54,561 nucleotides of DNA from Parachlamydiales bacterium (GTDB lineage: Bacteria; Chlamydiota; Chlamydiia; Chlamydiales; JABDDJ01), in the NCBI GenBank assembly GCA_041671045.1, contig JBAZCF010000014.1, forward strand, positions 1 through 54,561, read 5' to 3'. The notes under the pieces are model-generated. The model was not told the origin of the DNA and made no database searches. It saw only the letters and a list, made by a program, of their open reading frames with translations. Shown here piece after piece: positions 28,306 to 37,343 of this stretch. Within the stretch, counting starts at the first letter, position 1; every line of letters begins with the position of its first letter. The position numbers were made by a program, and so were the translations under genes.

Positions 28306-30885
28306 CTAAGCAGCAGGTGCTGCCCCGGTCGCTGGTGTCGCCGTCGGTTTTGGACTTTCTGATCTTCTTAGCGGAAATACTTCCAAGTCACTGAAGATGA
28401 GTTTTTCACCGTCAGAAGAGATAAGGGTATGTCTGCCTTCAGAAGGTGAAGTAAGGATCTTCTCTGACAGAGGCGCCTCGAGATTCTCTTCTACTAAGCG
28501 GCGTATTGGACGGGCTCCAAATTCCGGCTGGTCGCTTTTGGAAGTGAGGTAGTCGAGAGCTTTGTCGTCGAGTGTGATAGTGACTTGACGTCTTTGCAAA
28601 CGGTCTTGCAGTTTGCCCACTTCGAGGCGAACCACATCGCGTAGCTTCTCTTTATCAAGAGTTTCAAAAATCACAATCTCGTCGATACGGTTGCGGAATT
28701 CTGGACGGAGTCTTTTGTTGACTTCATCTTCGATATCTTTACGCATACGCGCCCTATCGATCATGCCATCCTTAGCTCCGAATCCGATCTCTGTATTACG
28801 GCGGATACGGTCTGCACCCAGGTTGGATGTCATGATGATGATAGTGTTGCGGAAGTTGACCTTTCTGCCGAGAGAGTCGGTCAACTGTCCATCTTCAAGG
28901 ATTTGCAGGAAGATGTCCATCACATCAGGGTGTGCTTTTTCAATCTCGTCAAAAAGGACGACTGAATAAGGACGTTGACGAACTCTTTCAGTGAGCTGTC
29001 CGCCTTCTTCATGGCCGACGTATCCTGGAGGGGAGCCTGTCATACGGCTGACGGCAAATTTCTCCATATACTCGGACATATCCACCTGGATAAGGGAATC
29101 TTCTCCGCCAAACATATGCGCAGCTAAAAGACGAGCTAGGAGTGTTTTACCAACACCGGTAGGCCCTAAGAAGAGGAAAGCACCGATAGGTCTGCGAGGA
29201 TCTTTAATGTCAGCTTTACTGCGGCGGATGGCACGGCAAACTGATTTAAGGGCTTCATCCTGACCGATGATCTCTTTACGCAGCTGTTCTTCCAGGTGAA
29301 GGACCTTTGCTGTTTCCCCTTCGGTAAGACGGCTGAGGGGAATGCCTGTCTGTTTGGATATGACTTGAGCGATGTCATCTTCCTCGACTAGGACTTCATT
29401 TTCCTCTTTATTGATTTCCCATTCAGCTTTGATCTGCTGCAGCTGTTCACGCAGCTGTTTCTCTTTATCGCGTAACTTCGCAGCTTTTTCGTATTCTTGT
29501 TTGCTGATAGCCCCTTCTTTAGCCAAACGCGTATCTTCGATTTCATGCTCGAATTGGCTGATATCCTGGGGTTGGTTTGTTGTAGTCATTCTTTGTTTAG
29601 CACCGGCTTCATCCAGCAAGTCGATAGCTTTATCAGGCAGGTATCTTCCTGCGATATAGCGGTCTGAAAGAACAGCAGCAGCTTCTAGGGCCTCAGTTGT
29701 ATACAAGCACTTGTGGTGTTCTTCGTACTTAACTTTAAGGCCTTTGAGGATCTCTATTGTGTCCTCGACAGAAGGAGGGGCAACAACGATTTTTTGGAAG
29801 CGTCGTTCTAGTGCGGCATCTTTTTCGATATGTTTACGGAATTCATCACTTGTCGTAGCACCTATACATTGTATCTCGCCGCGTGAAAGGGCGGGTTTCA
29901 GAATGTTGGATGCGTCGATGGCGCCTTCGGCAGCGCCGGCACCCACGATAGTGTGTAATTCGTCAATGAAGAGGAGAACGTTGCCGTTCTTTTTTATCTC
30001 ATCCATGACGGCTTTGATTCTTTCCTCAAACTGACCGCGGTACTTTGTACCTGCAATCATAAGGGCTAAGTCAAGGGTGATTAGCTTTTTATTACGTAGA
30101 TTATCGGGAACTTCCCCTTTGACAATAGCTTGGGCTAATCCTTCTACGATGGCGGTTTTACCTACACCGGCTTCTCCAACGAGGACAGGGTTATTTTTGC
30201 GTCGTCGGCAAAGTATCAAGATCAATCTTTCTACTTCATCTTTCCTACCGATGACCGGATCCATCTTGTTTTCACGGACCATTTCTGTTAGATCGTGGCC
30301 GTAGGCTTTCAATGCAGGCATTTTATCGTTTGAGCCTGAAGGAGGGGGCGCCGATTTTTCGAAGGGTTTTGAAGAGGAGCTGCTGCTGCTTTTAGCCATC
30401 CCTGCGGGAGGTTCTGAGCTGCTGCCGATGGGGGGAAGTTGGAGGTTGAATGTTTCCAATTCTTTTAAGACTTCCTTGCGGACTTCTTTCAAATTGACGT
30501 TTAGGTTTTCTAATACTTGGGCAGCAACACCGTCTGTCTGTCTTAGCAATCCTAATAGAAGGTGCTCTGTTCCAACGTAGTTATGATTAAGGTTGGCAGC
30601 TTCTTCGTTGGCGAATTCGAAAACTTTTTTGACTTTTCCTGTAAGTGCCGGATCGCCATAGACTTGGATTTCCGGTCCATAACCTACAAGTTTTTCAACT
30701 TCATTACGTACCGTTTCAAAATCAATGTTCAGGTTGCGCAATACATTGACAGCGACGCCTTGTCCAAGCTTAAGTAAGCCGAGAAGGATGTGTTCTGTCC
30801 CTAGATAGTTGTGGTTGAGCCTTTGGGCCTCTTTCTTAGCAAGTTTTATGACCTGCTTAGCGCGGTTTGTGAATTTATCGAACAT
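28306..30885 (-). CDS. clpC: ATP-dependent Clp protease ATPase subunit ClpC
   Basis: ClpC is a Hsp100/AAA+ unfoldase that feeds proteins to ClpP or acts as a disaggregase. The 859-aa protein has two Clp-N repeats (residues 1-145, each with NHNYLGTEHILLGLL-like sequence), a Ser/Pro-rich linker (about 155-187), AAA1 with Walker A GEAGVGKT (237-244), a UVR-type coiled middle region (KQEYEKAAKLRDKEKQL), AAA2 with GPTGVGKT, and an Ala/Pro-rich tail. The start codon gives the exact ClpC N-terminus (MFDKFTNRAK). It lies 35 bases after hemG on the same strand, so could be read from the tkt-hemG transcript or its own promoter. Confidence 0.97.
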   Translation of the reverse strand: MFDKFTNRAKQVIKLAKKEAQRLNHNYLGTEHILLGLLKLGQGVAVNVLRNLNIDFETVRNEVEKLVGYGPEIQVYGDPALTGKVKKVFEFANEEAANLNHNYVGTEHLLLGLLRQTDGVAAQVLENLNVNLKEVRKEVLKELETFNLQLPPIGSSSEPPAGMAKSSSSSSSKPFEKSAPPPSGSNDKMPALKAYGHDLTEMVRENKMDPVIGRKDEVERLILILCRRRKNNPVLVGEAGVGKTAIVEGLAQAIVKGEVPDNLRNKKLITLDLALMIAGTKYRGQFEERIKAVMDEIKKNGNVLLFIDELHTIVGAGAAEGAIDASNILKPALSRGEIQCIGATTSDEFRKHIEKDAALERRFQKIVVAPPSVEDTIEILKGLKVKYEEHHKCLYTTEALEAAAVLSDRYIAGRYLPDKAIDLLDEAGAKQRMTTTNQPQDISQFEHEIEDTRLAKEGAISKQEYEKAAKLRDKEKQLREQLQQIKAEWEINKEENEVLVEEDDIAQVISKQTGIPLSRLTEGETAKVLHLEEQLRKEIIGQDEALKSVCRAIRRSKADIKDPRRPIGAFLFLGPTGVGKTLLARLLAAHMFGGEDSLIQVDMSEYMEKFAVSRMTGSPPGYVGHEEGGQLTERVRQRPYSVVLFDEIEKAHPDVMDIFLQILEDGQLTDSLGRKVNFRNTIIIMTSNLGADRIRRNTEIGFGAKDGMIDRARMRKDIEDEVNKRLRPEFRNRIDEIVIFETLDKEKLRDVVRLEVGKLQDRLQRRQVTITLDDKALDYLTSKSDQPEFGARPIRRLVEENLEAPLSEKILTSPSEGRHTLISSDGEKLIFSDLEVFPLRRSESPKPTATPATGAAPAA

Positions 30886-30920
30886 GGGACGCTCAGTTAA
30901 ATATGATCTTCGCCCTGAAT

Positions 30921-32261
30921 TTAGATTGGTGTGGTTTTTTTGGCAAACTCCGAAACATCAAAAGCAATATTTCTTGCCGAGGAAAGACAAGCGGGGACGG
31001 CAACTCCGTCGAAAGGAGACCCCGCAATCCAGAGGGATGGAAAAAAATCCTTTAATATTTTCTTCCACTGGATAGAGTTTTCCTTATGACCAACCGGATA
31101 ATGAGGGATGGCATGGAAAGCCCGCCCGATGTGAATGGCTTGAGGTGGAGAGGAGATGTTAAGATGGGAAGAGATAAGTTCCAGGCAAGAGCTTTGAATC
31201 GTCTGATCGCTTAAAGAGGGGAATACAGGGGAGTGATTACCACCCAGCATAAGAGTGATACGCGTTTGATCAGGGGATTTGTTCTGATCGGGAAAAGCGG
31301 AAGAGTCCCAGACAATCCCCAGTAAGGGGAGTTTAGCACGCGTAGGGAAAACACAGCCGAAGCCTTCATGCCGTAAGACTTTCTTATCCCAGCCCATGTT
31401 AACTACTGCAATGGATGCAGAAGGGAGGAAGATCTCAGGGATAGAGGTTATCTTTCCCAGAACAGGAGAAGGGAGAGTGCTGATAACCATATCGTAAGGT
31501 ATTATTGTTCCATTACTTAAGGTGATTTTGCTTGCTTGCAGGCGTATTGCCTCCGACTTAAGTAAAATTTCTCCCTTCAGTTGTTCAGCTAAACGCTTAG
31601 GTAAAGTTTCCATTCCATGGCGGAAACTGATTAATGAAGAAGGGGATGAAGATTTTTTTTTAAATACTTGCCTTGCGACGCCGCCCATAATAGAGCCGTA
31701 TTTGTTTTCCCAAGCTTTTAAGAAGGGGAAACAGGATTCGATAGATAATTGGTGAATGTCGCCGCCATAAATGCAGGCAACGAGGGGATTGATCAATCTC
31801 TCTGCTACAACGGGAGAATAGCGGCGCGAGATGAACTCATGGACTGACTCATCGTCTCCGTTTCCTTTTTTCCGTGTCCATTCTTTAAGGAAAGTGCCGA
31901 CAAGATCCCTTGTCAATGGCGATGTGAGCATCTGCAAAATACCGGCAGGGGCTTTGATAAGCTTATCATCATGCCACACGTAACGGTCTTTAGCGGTTGG
32001 AGAAGAAGTTATAACCTCATTTTGCAGGCCTAAAAGCTCGATCAGCTTAACTGCGGCGCCGTCATGCGTGTGGCTACGCATGCTTCTAGGACCTTTTTCA
32101 AAAAGGAAGTTTTGGTCCTGGACAGTTTGGATCCATCCTCCGAGACGTGCAGATTTCTCAATCAACGTAACGCTGACTTTATTTCCTAGAAAGTGCTCAA
32201 CGTACCAAGCTGCAGCCAGCCCTGTGATGCCGCCGCCAAGAATTACAACTTTAAGTGCCAT
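30921..32261 (-). CDS. hemG: Protoporphyrinogen oxidase
   Basis: This is the FAD-dependent, oxygen-using type of protoporphyrinogen oxidase (HemY-like), named hemG in chlamydial genomes; it forms protoporphyrin IX, the penultimate step of haem synthesis. The 446-aa protein starts with the FAD-binding VVILGGGITGLAAAW, followed by LIEKSARLGGWIQT and FEKGPRSMR, both characteristic, and ends with AGSPFDGVAVPACLSSA, the C-terminal FAD-contact region. The frame looks intact. It overlaps the broken hemE remnant by 11 bases; with hemE inactive here, its substrate supply is in question. Confidence 0.94.
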   Translation of the reverse strand: MALKVVILGGGITGLAAAWYVEHFLGNKVSVTLIEKSARLGGWIQTVQDQNFLFEKGPRSMRSHTHDGAAVKLIELLGLQNEVITSSPTAKDRYVWHDDKLIKAPAGILQMLTSPLTRDLVGTFLKEWTRKKGNGDDESVHEFISRRYSPVVAERLINPLVACIYGGDIHQLSIESCFPFLKAWENKYGSIMGGVARQVFKKKSSSPSSLISFRHGMETLPKRLAEQLKGEILLKSEAIRLQASKITLSNGTIIPYDMVISTLPSPVLGKITSIPEIFLPSASIAVVNMGWDKKVLRHEGFGCVFPTRAKLPLLGIVWDSSAFPDQNKSPDQTRITLMLGGNHSPVFPSLSDQTIQSSCLELISSHLNISSPPQAIHIGRAFHAIPHYPVGHKENSIQWKKILKDFFPSLWIAGSPFDGVAVPACLSSARNIAFDVSEFAKKTTPI

Positions 32262-32466
32262 AGTGTTTTATCGTATCGACAAGGAGTTTAACATTATTAT
32301 AGGGGATGCCGTGGTCAAGATTAAAAATGAATCCGGAATGACCTTTCATGAAAGATTGTTTAAACGAGTGGTAGGAGGGCATATAACGCCCTGCCTGGCG
32401 CATTAGCCAGACAGGGGGTCTATCTTGATTATTTCCTTGAAGCGCTTTTAACAGCAGGTCCGACAT
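32251..32466 (-). pseudogene. hemE: Internally deleted uroporphyrinogen decarboxylase (hemE remnant)
   Basis: A 71-codon frame holds only the two ends of HemE. Residues 1-38 match the N-terminus (RPPVWLMRQAGRYMPSYHSF, the substrate-binding RQAGRY signature), and residues 45-71 match the C-terminus (GFIFNLDHGIPYNNVKLLVD). The enzyme is normally about 330-350 aa, so around 270 codons of the barrel are missing while frame, start (TAATG overlap with tkt) and stop are kept. The remnant cannot be an active decarboxylase. hemN, which lies between hemE and hemG in Chlamydia, is also absent from this spot. The remnant may survive because it keeps translation coupled into hemG. An assembly artefact is possible. 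Confidence 0.88.
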
Positions 32467-34517
32467 TACAGAATTCTCGCCAGGATCTTTTCTTTGGTGA
32501 AGCCAAAGTGTTCTTGTAAAGCACTGTAAGGGGCGGAAGCGCCAAAGTCATTTTGTGCGATGGCGATGCCGTCCAAGCCGATGTACTTATGCCAGCCCTG
32601 TTCGACACCTGCTTCGATACTGACACGCTTGCCGATATCTCCGCCCATGATCTCTTGTTTATATTCAGGAGCTTGCAAGTCAAAAATTTCCCAGCAGGGC
32701 ATAGAGATCACACGTACCTTCTTGCCAACTTTTTCCAGCTCTTTAGCTACATCCAACGCCAGCCATAGTTCTGAACCTGTAGCAAACAAAGTGTAATTCG
32801 GTTTGCCGCCATGTTCTTTGTGCACAATGTAAGCGCCCCGGCCTACGCCATTGGCAAAAGCAACTTTAGTCTCTACCAGAGTGGGTAGGTTTTGGCGTGA
32901 TAGTAATAGGGCTGTAGGGCCGTCATAACGGAGTGCAGCGATCCAAGCTCCCACGACTTCGTGCGCATCCGCAGGACGGATAACTTGAAGGTGGGGGATG
33001 GTTCTGAGCGAAGCATAATGTTCTACCGGTTGGTGCGTAGGTCCATCTTCACCGAGGAAAATGGAATCGTGCGTAAACTGGTATATGACCTTATGGCGCA
33101 TTAAGCTGCACAGGCGGATAGCATTGCGCATATAGTCGGAAAACGTAAGGAAAGTGCCGATGAAAGGGGTAATCATTCCCGTTTCAGCCAGTCCCGTAGC
33201 CATACAGGCCATACCAAATTCCCTTACGCCGTATTTAATATTTCTTCCTTCAAAATGTTCCGCAGTGACGATAGGGAAGACTTTCATCATCGTCAAATCC
33301 GATCCGGAGAGGTCAGCTGAGCCACCGTAAAGCTGGGGCATAAATGTTCCTAGGACTTCGATCACGGACTGGGAAGCTTTTCTTCCGGCAACAGCTGCAG
33401 GCATCTGGATGTTGTTCAGTCTTTCTTCTAAGTCGCTAGGTAGCGTATGGTGGCGCATGGTCTCGAATTGCTTCATCTTATCAGGATTGCCTTTAGCCCA
33501 CCCCTCAAATACTTTATTCCACTTAGCTTCCAATTCTTTGTCTTGTACAAGCTTGCGTTTGAAGTAATCGTAAACTTCTGAAGGGACATAGAATGCATCT
33601 TGCGGAATTCCCAGCGCTTTTTTCGATTCAGCCACTTCTTGCACACCGAGAGGTGCGCCGTGGGCATGGCTGGTTCCTGCTTTATGAGGGGAGCCTTTAC
33701 CGATAATCGTATGGGCAAGAATTAATGCAGGCCGTTTTTGTTCTACTCTCAGAGCAGAAATTACAGCATGCAGCTGATCCAAGTCGTGGCCGTCGATATC
33801 ATAAACTTCCCATCCATATGCGGCGTAGCGTAATTTTGTCTCTTCAGATGCCGACTCATGCAAAGGGCCATCTAAGCTGATCTTGTTGGCATCGTAAATA
33901 AGGATAAGGTTATTCAAGTTTAAGTGGCCGGCAAGGGAGGATACTTCGGAAGTGACGCCTTCCATCATACAACCATCACCCATCAAGCAGAAGATTTTGC
34001 TGTCGAAGAGAGTGGCAGCATTCGAATTAAATTGTGCACCGAGGAGCTTTAGCCCTAATGCTTGACCGACGGCATTGCCTAATCCCTGTCCTAAAGGCCC
34101 CGTTGTTGTTTCAACACCCGGAGTCATATGCGATTCGGGGTGTCCTGGTGTCTTTGAATCCCACTGTCTAAATTGTTTGATGTCTTCCAAGGAAAGATCA
34201 TACCCAGCAAGGTGCAAGCAGCTATATAAAAGCATAGAGCCATGTCCTGCAGATAAGATAAAGCGGTCTCTATCCGGCCAATCAGGATTTTTTGGATTAT
34301 GGCGTAAAGCATAGCCGTACAGGTAGGCACCAATCTCAGCGCATCCCATTGGCAACCCCGGGTGGCCTGATTCTGCTTTCTGAACGGCATCCATAGCCAA
34401 ACCGCGGATGGTGTTGGCAGTCTTCTGCAGAATAGCCTTAAGCTCCGGTTCGAGGGGAGGGCTTTGCTTCAAAAGGTCATCTGTAGGGATAGTAGCTGGA
34501 TAATTTGTTAAGGGCAT
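32466..34517 (-). CDS. tkt: Transketolase
   Basis: Transketolase moves two-carbon units between sugar phosphates in the pentose-phosphate pathway using thiamine diphosphate. The 683-aa protein has the N-terminal GHPGLPMGCAEIG, the ThDP-binding GDGCMMEGVTSE...N stretch, AHTIIGKGSPHKAGTSHAHGAPLG, and the pyrimidine domain with FLGEDGPTHQPVEH. I chose ATG 34517, which has GAGGAG seven bases upstream; a longer TTG start at 34532 would lie inside that site. The stop overlaps the hemE remnant start. Nearby gpmA is divergent across 198 bases, so promoters for both lie in 34518-34715. Confidence 0.97.
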   Translation of the reverse strand: MPLTNYPATIPTDDLLKQSPPLEPELKAILQKTANTIRGLAMDAVQKAESGHPGLPMGCAEIGAYLYGYALRHNPKNPDWPDRDRFILSAGHGSMLLYSCLHLAGYDLSLEDIKQFRQWDSKTPGHPESHMTPGVETTTGPLGQGLGNAVGQALGLKLLGAQFNSNAATLFDSKIFCLMGDGCMMEGVTSEVSSLAGHLNLNNLILIYDANKISLDGPLHESASEETKLRYAAYGWEVYDIDGHDLDQLHAVISALRVEQKRPALILAHTIIGKGSPHKAGTSHAHGAPLGVQEVAESKKALGIPQDAFYVPSEVYDYFKRKLVQDKELEAKWNKVFEGWAKGNPDKMKQFETMRHHTLPSDLEERLNNIQMPAAVAGRKASQSVIEVLGTFMPQLYGGSADLSGSDLTMMKVFPIVTAEHFEGRNIKYGVREFGMACMATGLAETGMITPFIGTFLTFSDYMRNAIRLCSLMRHKVIYQFTHDSIFLGEDGPTHQPVEHYASLRTIPHLQVIRPADAHEVVGAWIAALRYDGPTALLLSRQNLPTLVETKVAFANGVGRGAYIVHKEHGGKPNYTLFATGSELWLALDVAKELEKVGKKVRVISMPCWEIFDLQAPEYKQEIMGGDIGKRVSIEAGVEQGWHKYIGLDGIAIAQNDFGASAPYSALQEHFGFTKEKILARIL

Positions 34518-34715
34518 AAGAGTTCTCCTCAATTATTTTGCATAAAGCTAGCATCCGTCACGTTAAACTTGCAACAAGAGTTCAATTCTCCAAAGAAAAA
34601 GCCGCCTTACCATAAGATCTAGTTCTAAATAGAAATTTACCCTAGTATGAAGAAAGATTTTCGACCTCGCTATTAGTTTAATTCTCACAAAAACTTTTAC
34701 CCGGGAAATCCTCCA

Positions 34716-35393
34716 ATGACTACCCTTATCCTTTTACGTCATGGTCTATCCAAATGGAATAAATTAAACCTCTTTACGGGATGGGTGGATATTCCGTTGT
34801 CTAAAGAGGGTGTCGATGAAGCTTTTGCTGCAGGTCAGATCATTAAAGACCTTCCCATCGATATTATCTATACTTCGACCCTGATAAGAGCTCAGATGAC
34901 TGCAATGCTGGCAATGATAGGCCATCATTCGGGCAAGGTTCCGGTCATGCAGCATGAACTGGAAGGGAACCACGCTGACTGGGGAAAGATCTATAATGAA
35001 GCTACAGAACAGAATACCATACCCGTCTTCAAAGCTTGGCAACTGAACGAGAGGATGTATGGAGAATTACAGGGGTTGAACAAAGCTGAAACTGTGGAGA
35101 AATTTGGGGCTGAACAAGTGAAAATCTGGCGCCGCAGCTACGATGTCCCCCCTCCGCATGGAGAAAGTTTGGAGATCACTGCTGCCCGATCCATCCCTTA
35201 CTTTCGCGATATTGTCATACCTCAGCTTAAACAAGGTAAAAACACCTTGATCACCGCCCACGGCAACTCCCTACGCTCCATCATCATGGATCTTGATGGA
35301 CTCACAAAACAGCAAGTTTTAGAATTAGAGTTGCCAACAGGGGTTCCGGTCATATACAATTATAGCGACGGAAAATTTTTAAAGCAGACATGA
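34716..35393 (+). CDS. gpmA: 2,3-bisphosphoglycerate-dependent phosphoglycerate mutase
   Basis: GpmA interconverts 3- and 2-phosphoglycerate in glycolysis. The 225-aa protein carries the catalytic LLRHGLSKWN (phospho-His10), the substrate-binding ERMYGELQGLNKAE, RRSYDVPPP and the second catalytic histidine in TAHGNSLR. It is slightly shorter than the E. coli enzyme (about 250 aa), as is common in chlamydiae. It overlaps the following NifS-like gene by four bases (ATGA). Confidence 0.96.
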   Translation: MTTLILLRHGLSKWNKLNLFTGWVDIPLSKEGVDEAFAAGQIIKDLPIDIIYTSTLIRAQMTAMLAMIGHHSGKVPVMQHELEGNHADWGKIYNEATEQNTIPVFKAWQLNERMYGELQGLNKAETVEKFGAEQVKIWRRSYDVPPPHGESLEITAARSIPYFRDIVIPQLKQGKNTLITAHGNSLRSIIMDLDGLTKQQVLELELPTGVPVIYNYSDGKFLKQT

Positions 35394-36541
35394 AAGGAAT
35401 TTACCTAGACAACTCCACTAAAGCGCGCCCTTCGCCGCGCGCTATCAGCGCTATGCTGCCCTATCTTTCCGATATGTGGGGGGCTCCCTCTGCACCGCAT
35501 CAGGGAGGAAATATGCTTATAGGAACAATGGAGAATTGCTACCGCACCATTTATAATTTTTTAGGCGCCTCCGAACAAGACACCTTTATACTCACTTCAT
35601 CAGGGGCCGAAGCCGTCAACCAGGTTTACCATTCAGTTTATCATGGAGCGACACGCCGCTTAGCTAAGACCCATTTCATTGTTAGTGCTACAGACGAAGC
35701 TCCCTCTCTGATGTGCGTTTCACGTCTCGAAGAGGTGGGCTGTATCGGGGAAATGCTTCAAGTCGACCCTCAAGGGCTCGTCAGCTTAGAAGATATTGCC
35801 ACATTAATCACCCCCTCAACGGCTCTTGTCTCTATCTCTTGGGGAAATGGTCTTACCGGTACTTTACAGCCTATACAAGAAATCGCTGAGCTATGCCGCA
35901 GCAAAGGTGTCCTATTTCATGTGGATGCGACGCATGTCTTGGGTCGTATGTACTTCGATCTCAAGGATATAGGTGCCGATTATCTCACTTTCAACGCCGA
36001 ACAGCTCCATGCCCCTTCAGGCATTGGCGGGCTCCTCATCCGTAAAGGCGCACCCTCCCATCCTCTCATCAGTGGAGGCATAGAACAAGCTGCTCTCCGC
36101 GCTGGAAGTTTAAATATCCCGGCATTGGTAGCCTTAGCTGAAATCTGTAAAGAATGCGACGAGCACCGCGACTTCCTCGGCACCGAGACAGCTCGGCTTC
36201 GAAATAAACTCGAAACAGACCTAAATAAACACGTCGCAGGATCGAAGCTCTTCTTCCAGAACCAATACAGACTTCCACATATTTCCGTAGCGGCTTTTCC
36301 CAATGTCGTCAATGAGACACTGCTTTTTCTGCTCAATAAAAAGAAAATCATGGCCTGTATCGGCGGGGGCTCATTTCAGCAACTCGCCCTAGTGATGGAG
36401 ACCTGCAGTGTCGCCAGCCCATTAGCCCATAGCTGCATCTCCTTCAGCCTATCCCGCGAAACAAACGAAGAAGATATCGATGCTACTGTCGAAGCTATTG
36501 CACAAGCCCTGCAACAACTTAATAAAAGCATCCTATGTTAA
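35390..36541 (+). CDS. NifS-like fold-type I aminotransferase protein lacking catalytic residues
   Basis: The 383-aa protein aligns end to end with class V cysteine desulfurases: IYLDNST start, SSGAEAVN (GATESDN position), FHVDATH (HVDATQ), LHAPSGIGGLLIRKG, and LAHSCISFSLSR at the C-terminus. The key residues are gone. The SGHK motif with the PLP-binding lysine reads NAEQ (Gln205), the PLP-stacking His of TEH is Glu103, the Gln of DATQ is His182, and the active-site Cys loop SGSAC is GGGS (Ser328, although Cys323 is close). It is therefore unlikely to be a desulfurase. Intact length and frame, and coupling to gpmA and the NifU-like gene by short overlaps, argue for a retained non-catalytic role. 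The order gpmA-nifS-nifU is chlamydial. Confidence 0.85.
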   Translation: MKGIYLDNSTKARPSPRAISAMLPYLSDMWGAPSAPHQGGNMLIGTMENCYRTIYNFLGASEQDTFILTSSGAEAVNQVYHSVYHGATRRLAKTHFIVSATDEAPSLMCVSRLEEVGCIGEMLQVDPQGLVSLEDIATLITPSTALVSISWGNGLTGTLQPIQEIAELCRSKGVLFHVDATHVLGRMYFDLKDIGADYLTFNAEQLHAPSGIGGLLIRKGAPSHPLISGGIEQAALRAGSLNIPALVALAEICKECDEHRDFLGTETARLRNKLETDLNKHVAGSKLFFQNQYRLPHISVAAFPNVVNETLLFLLNKKKIMACIGGGSFQQLALVMETCSVASPLAHSCISFSLSRETNEEDIDATVEAIAQALQQLNKSILC

Positions 36542-37305
36542 CCCAGCTTATCGAATCTTTCACTTGGTACCGCTACAGTAAAAAGGCGCTAGCCCGTTTA
36601 GAAAATCCACGCTGCGCCGGGAAGTTTGATCCTGCAGCTAGCGACGAAAGAGGCGTGCGTCTTGTCACTGCAGAAGCAGGATTTGCTGAAGACGGCAATA
36701 AAGTACGCATAGAGTGGCTTGTAGACCGCGATGATGGAATCATTGTGGATGCACGTTTCTCAGCTTTTGGGCAAACAGCACTTTTGATTGCCGCAGATAT
36801 AGGGTGCGAGCTGTGCATCAGTAAAAATTATGACCAAGCACGCCGCCTTACAACGGAACTGATGGATAAAGCACTCCGCGATAAGGGGGATCAACCGGCT
36901 TTCCCTAAAGAAACCTTACCGCATCTGCAATTGGTTATTGAAGCTCTCCATGATGCAGCAGATCATTGCAACGACCTGCCTCTCTCGGTCGCTTATGTAG
37001 CGCCGCCCGTTCCTAGCGATCAGATGGCTATTGAAGGGAATGGCTACCCAGGCTGGCTAGAACTGCCTTATCAACAGAAAATCGCCGTAATAGAACAAGT
37101 TCTTGATGACGATGTCAGACCGTACATATCTTTGGATGCTGGTGGAGTCAATGTCCTTAAATTGGAGGACAATACACGTTTGCTGATAGGCTATACCGGT
37201 ACATGTACTTCTTGCTACTCTTCAGTGGGTACGACGTTGTCCTATATTCAGCAGGTATTACGCGCGAAAGTTCATCCCGATTTAAACGTTATCCCCGATT
37301 TATAA
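36535..37305 (+). CDS. NifU-like protein: degenerate IscU domain plus intact Nfu domain
   Basis: The 256-aa protein has an N-terminal IscU-like domain (about residues 20-150, LENPRCAGKFD, DGIIVDARFSAFG) and a C-terminal Nfu domain (about 182-256, VRPYISLDAGGVNVL). In the IscU part the three scaffold cysteines are missing: positions corresponding to ACGD, YGCG and LHC read AED, FGQ and LHD. An unusual CELC (91-94) lies nearby. The Nfu CxxC is intact (Cys224, Cys227). A carrier role for iron-sulfur clusters by the Nfu part is plausible; scaffold function of the N-terminal part is not, unless CELC substitutes. It is the last gene of the gpmA operon and overlaps the NifS-like gene by seven bases. 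Confidence 0.85.
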   Translation: MLTQLIESFTWYRYSKKALARLENPRCAGKFDPAASDERGVRLVTAEAGFAEDGNKVRIEWLVDRDDGIIVDARFSAFGQTALLIAADIGCELCISKNYDQARRLTTELMDKALRDKGDQPAFPKETLPHLQLVIEALHDAADHCNDLPLSVAYVAPPVPSDQMAIEGNGYPGWLELPYQQKIAVIEQVLDDDVRPYISLDAGGVNVLKLEDNTRLLIGYTGTCTSCYSSVGTTLSYIQQVLRAKVHPDLNVIPDL

Positions 37306-37343
37306 AGTTGAGTTTCGTTCGGCAAGAAGTTGCTTGTGGGCAT

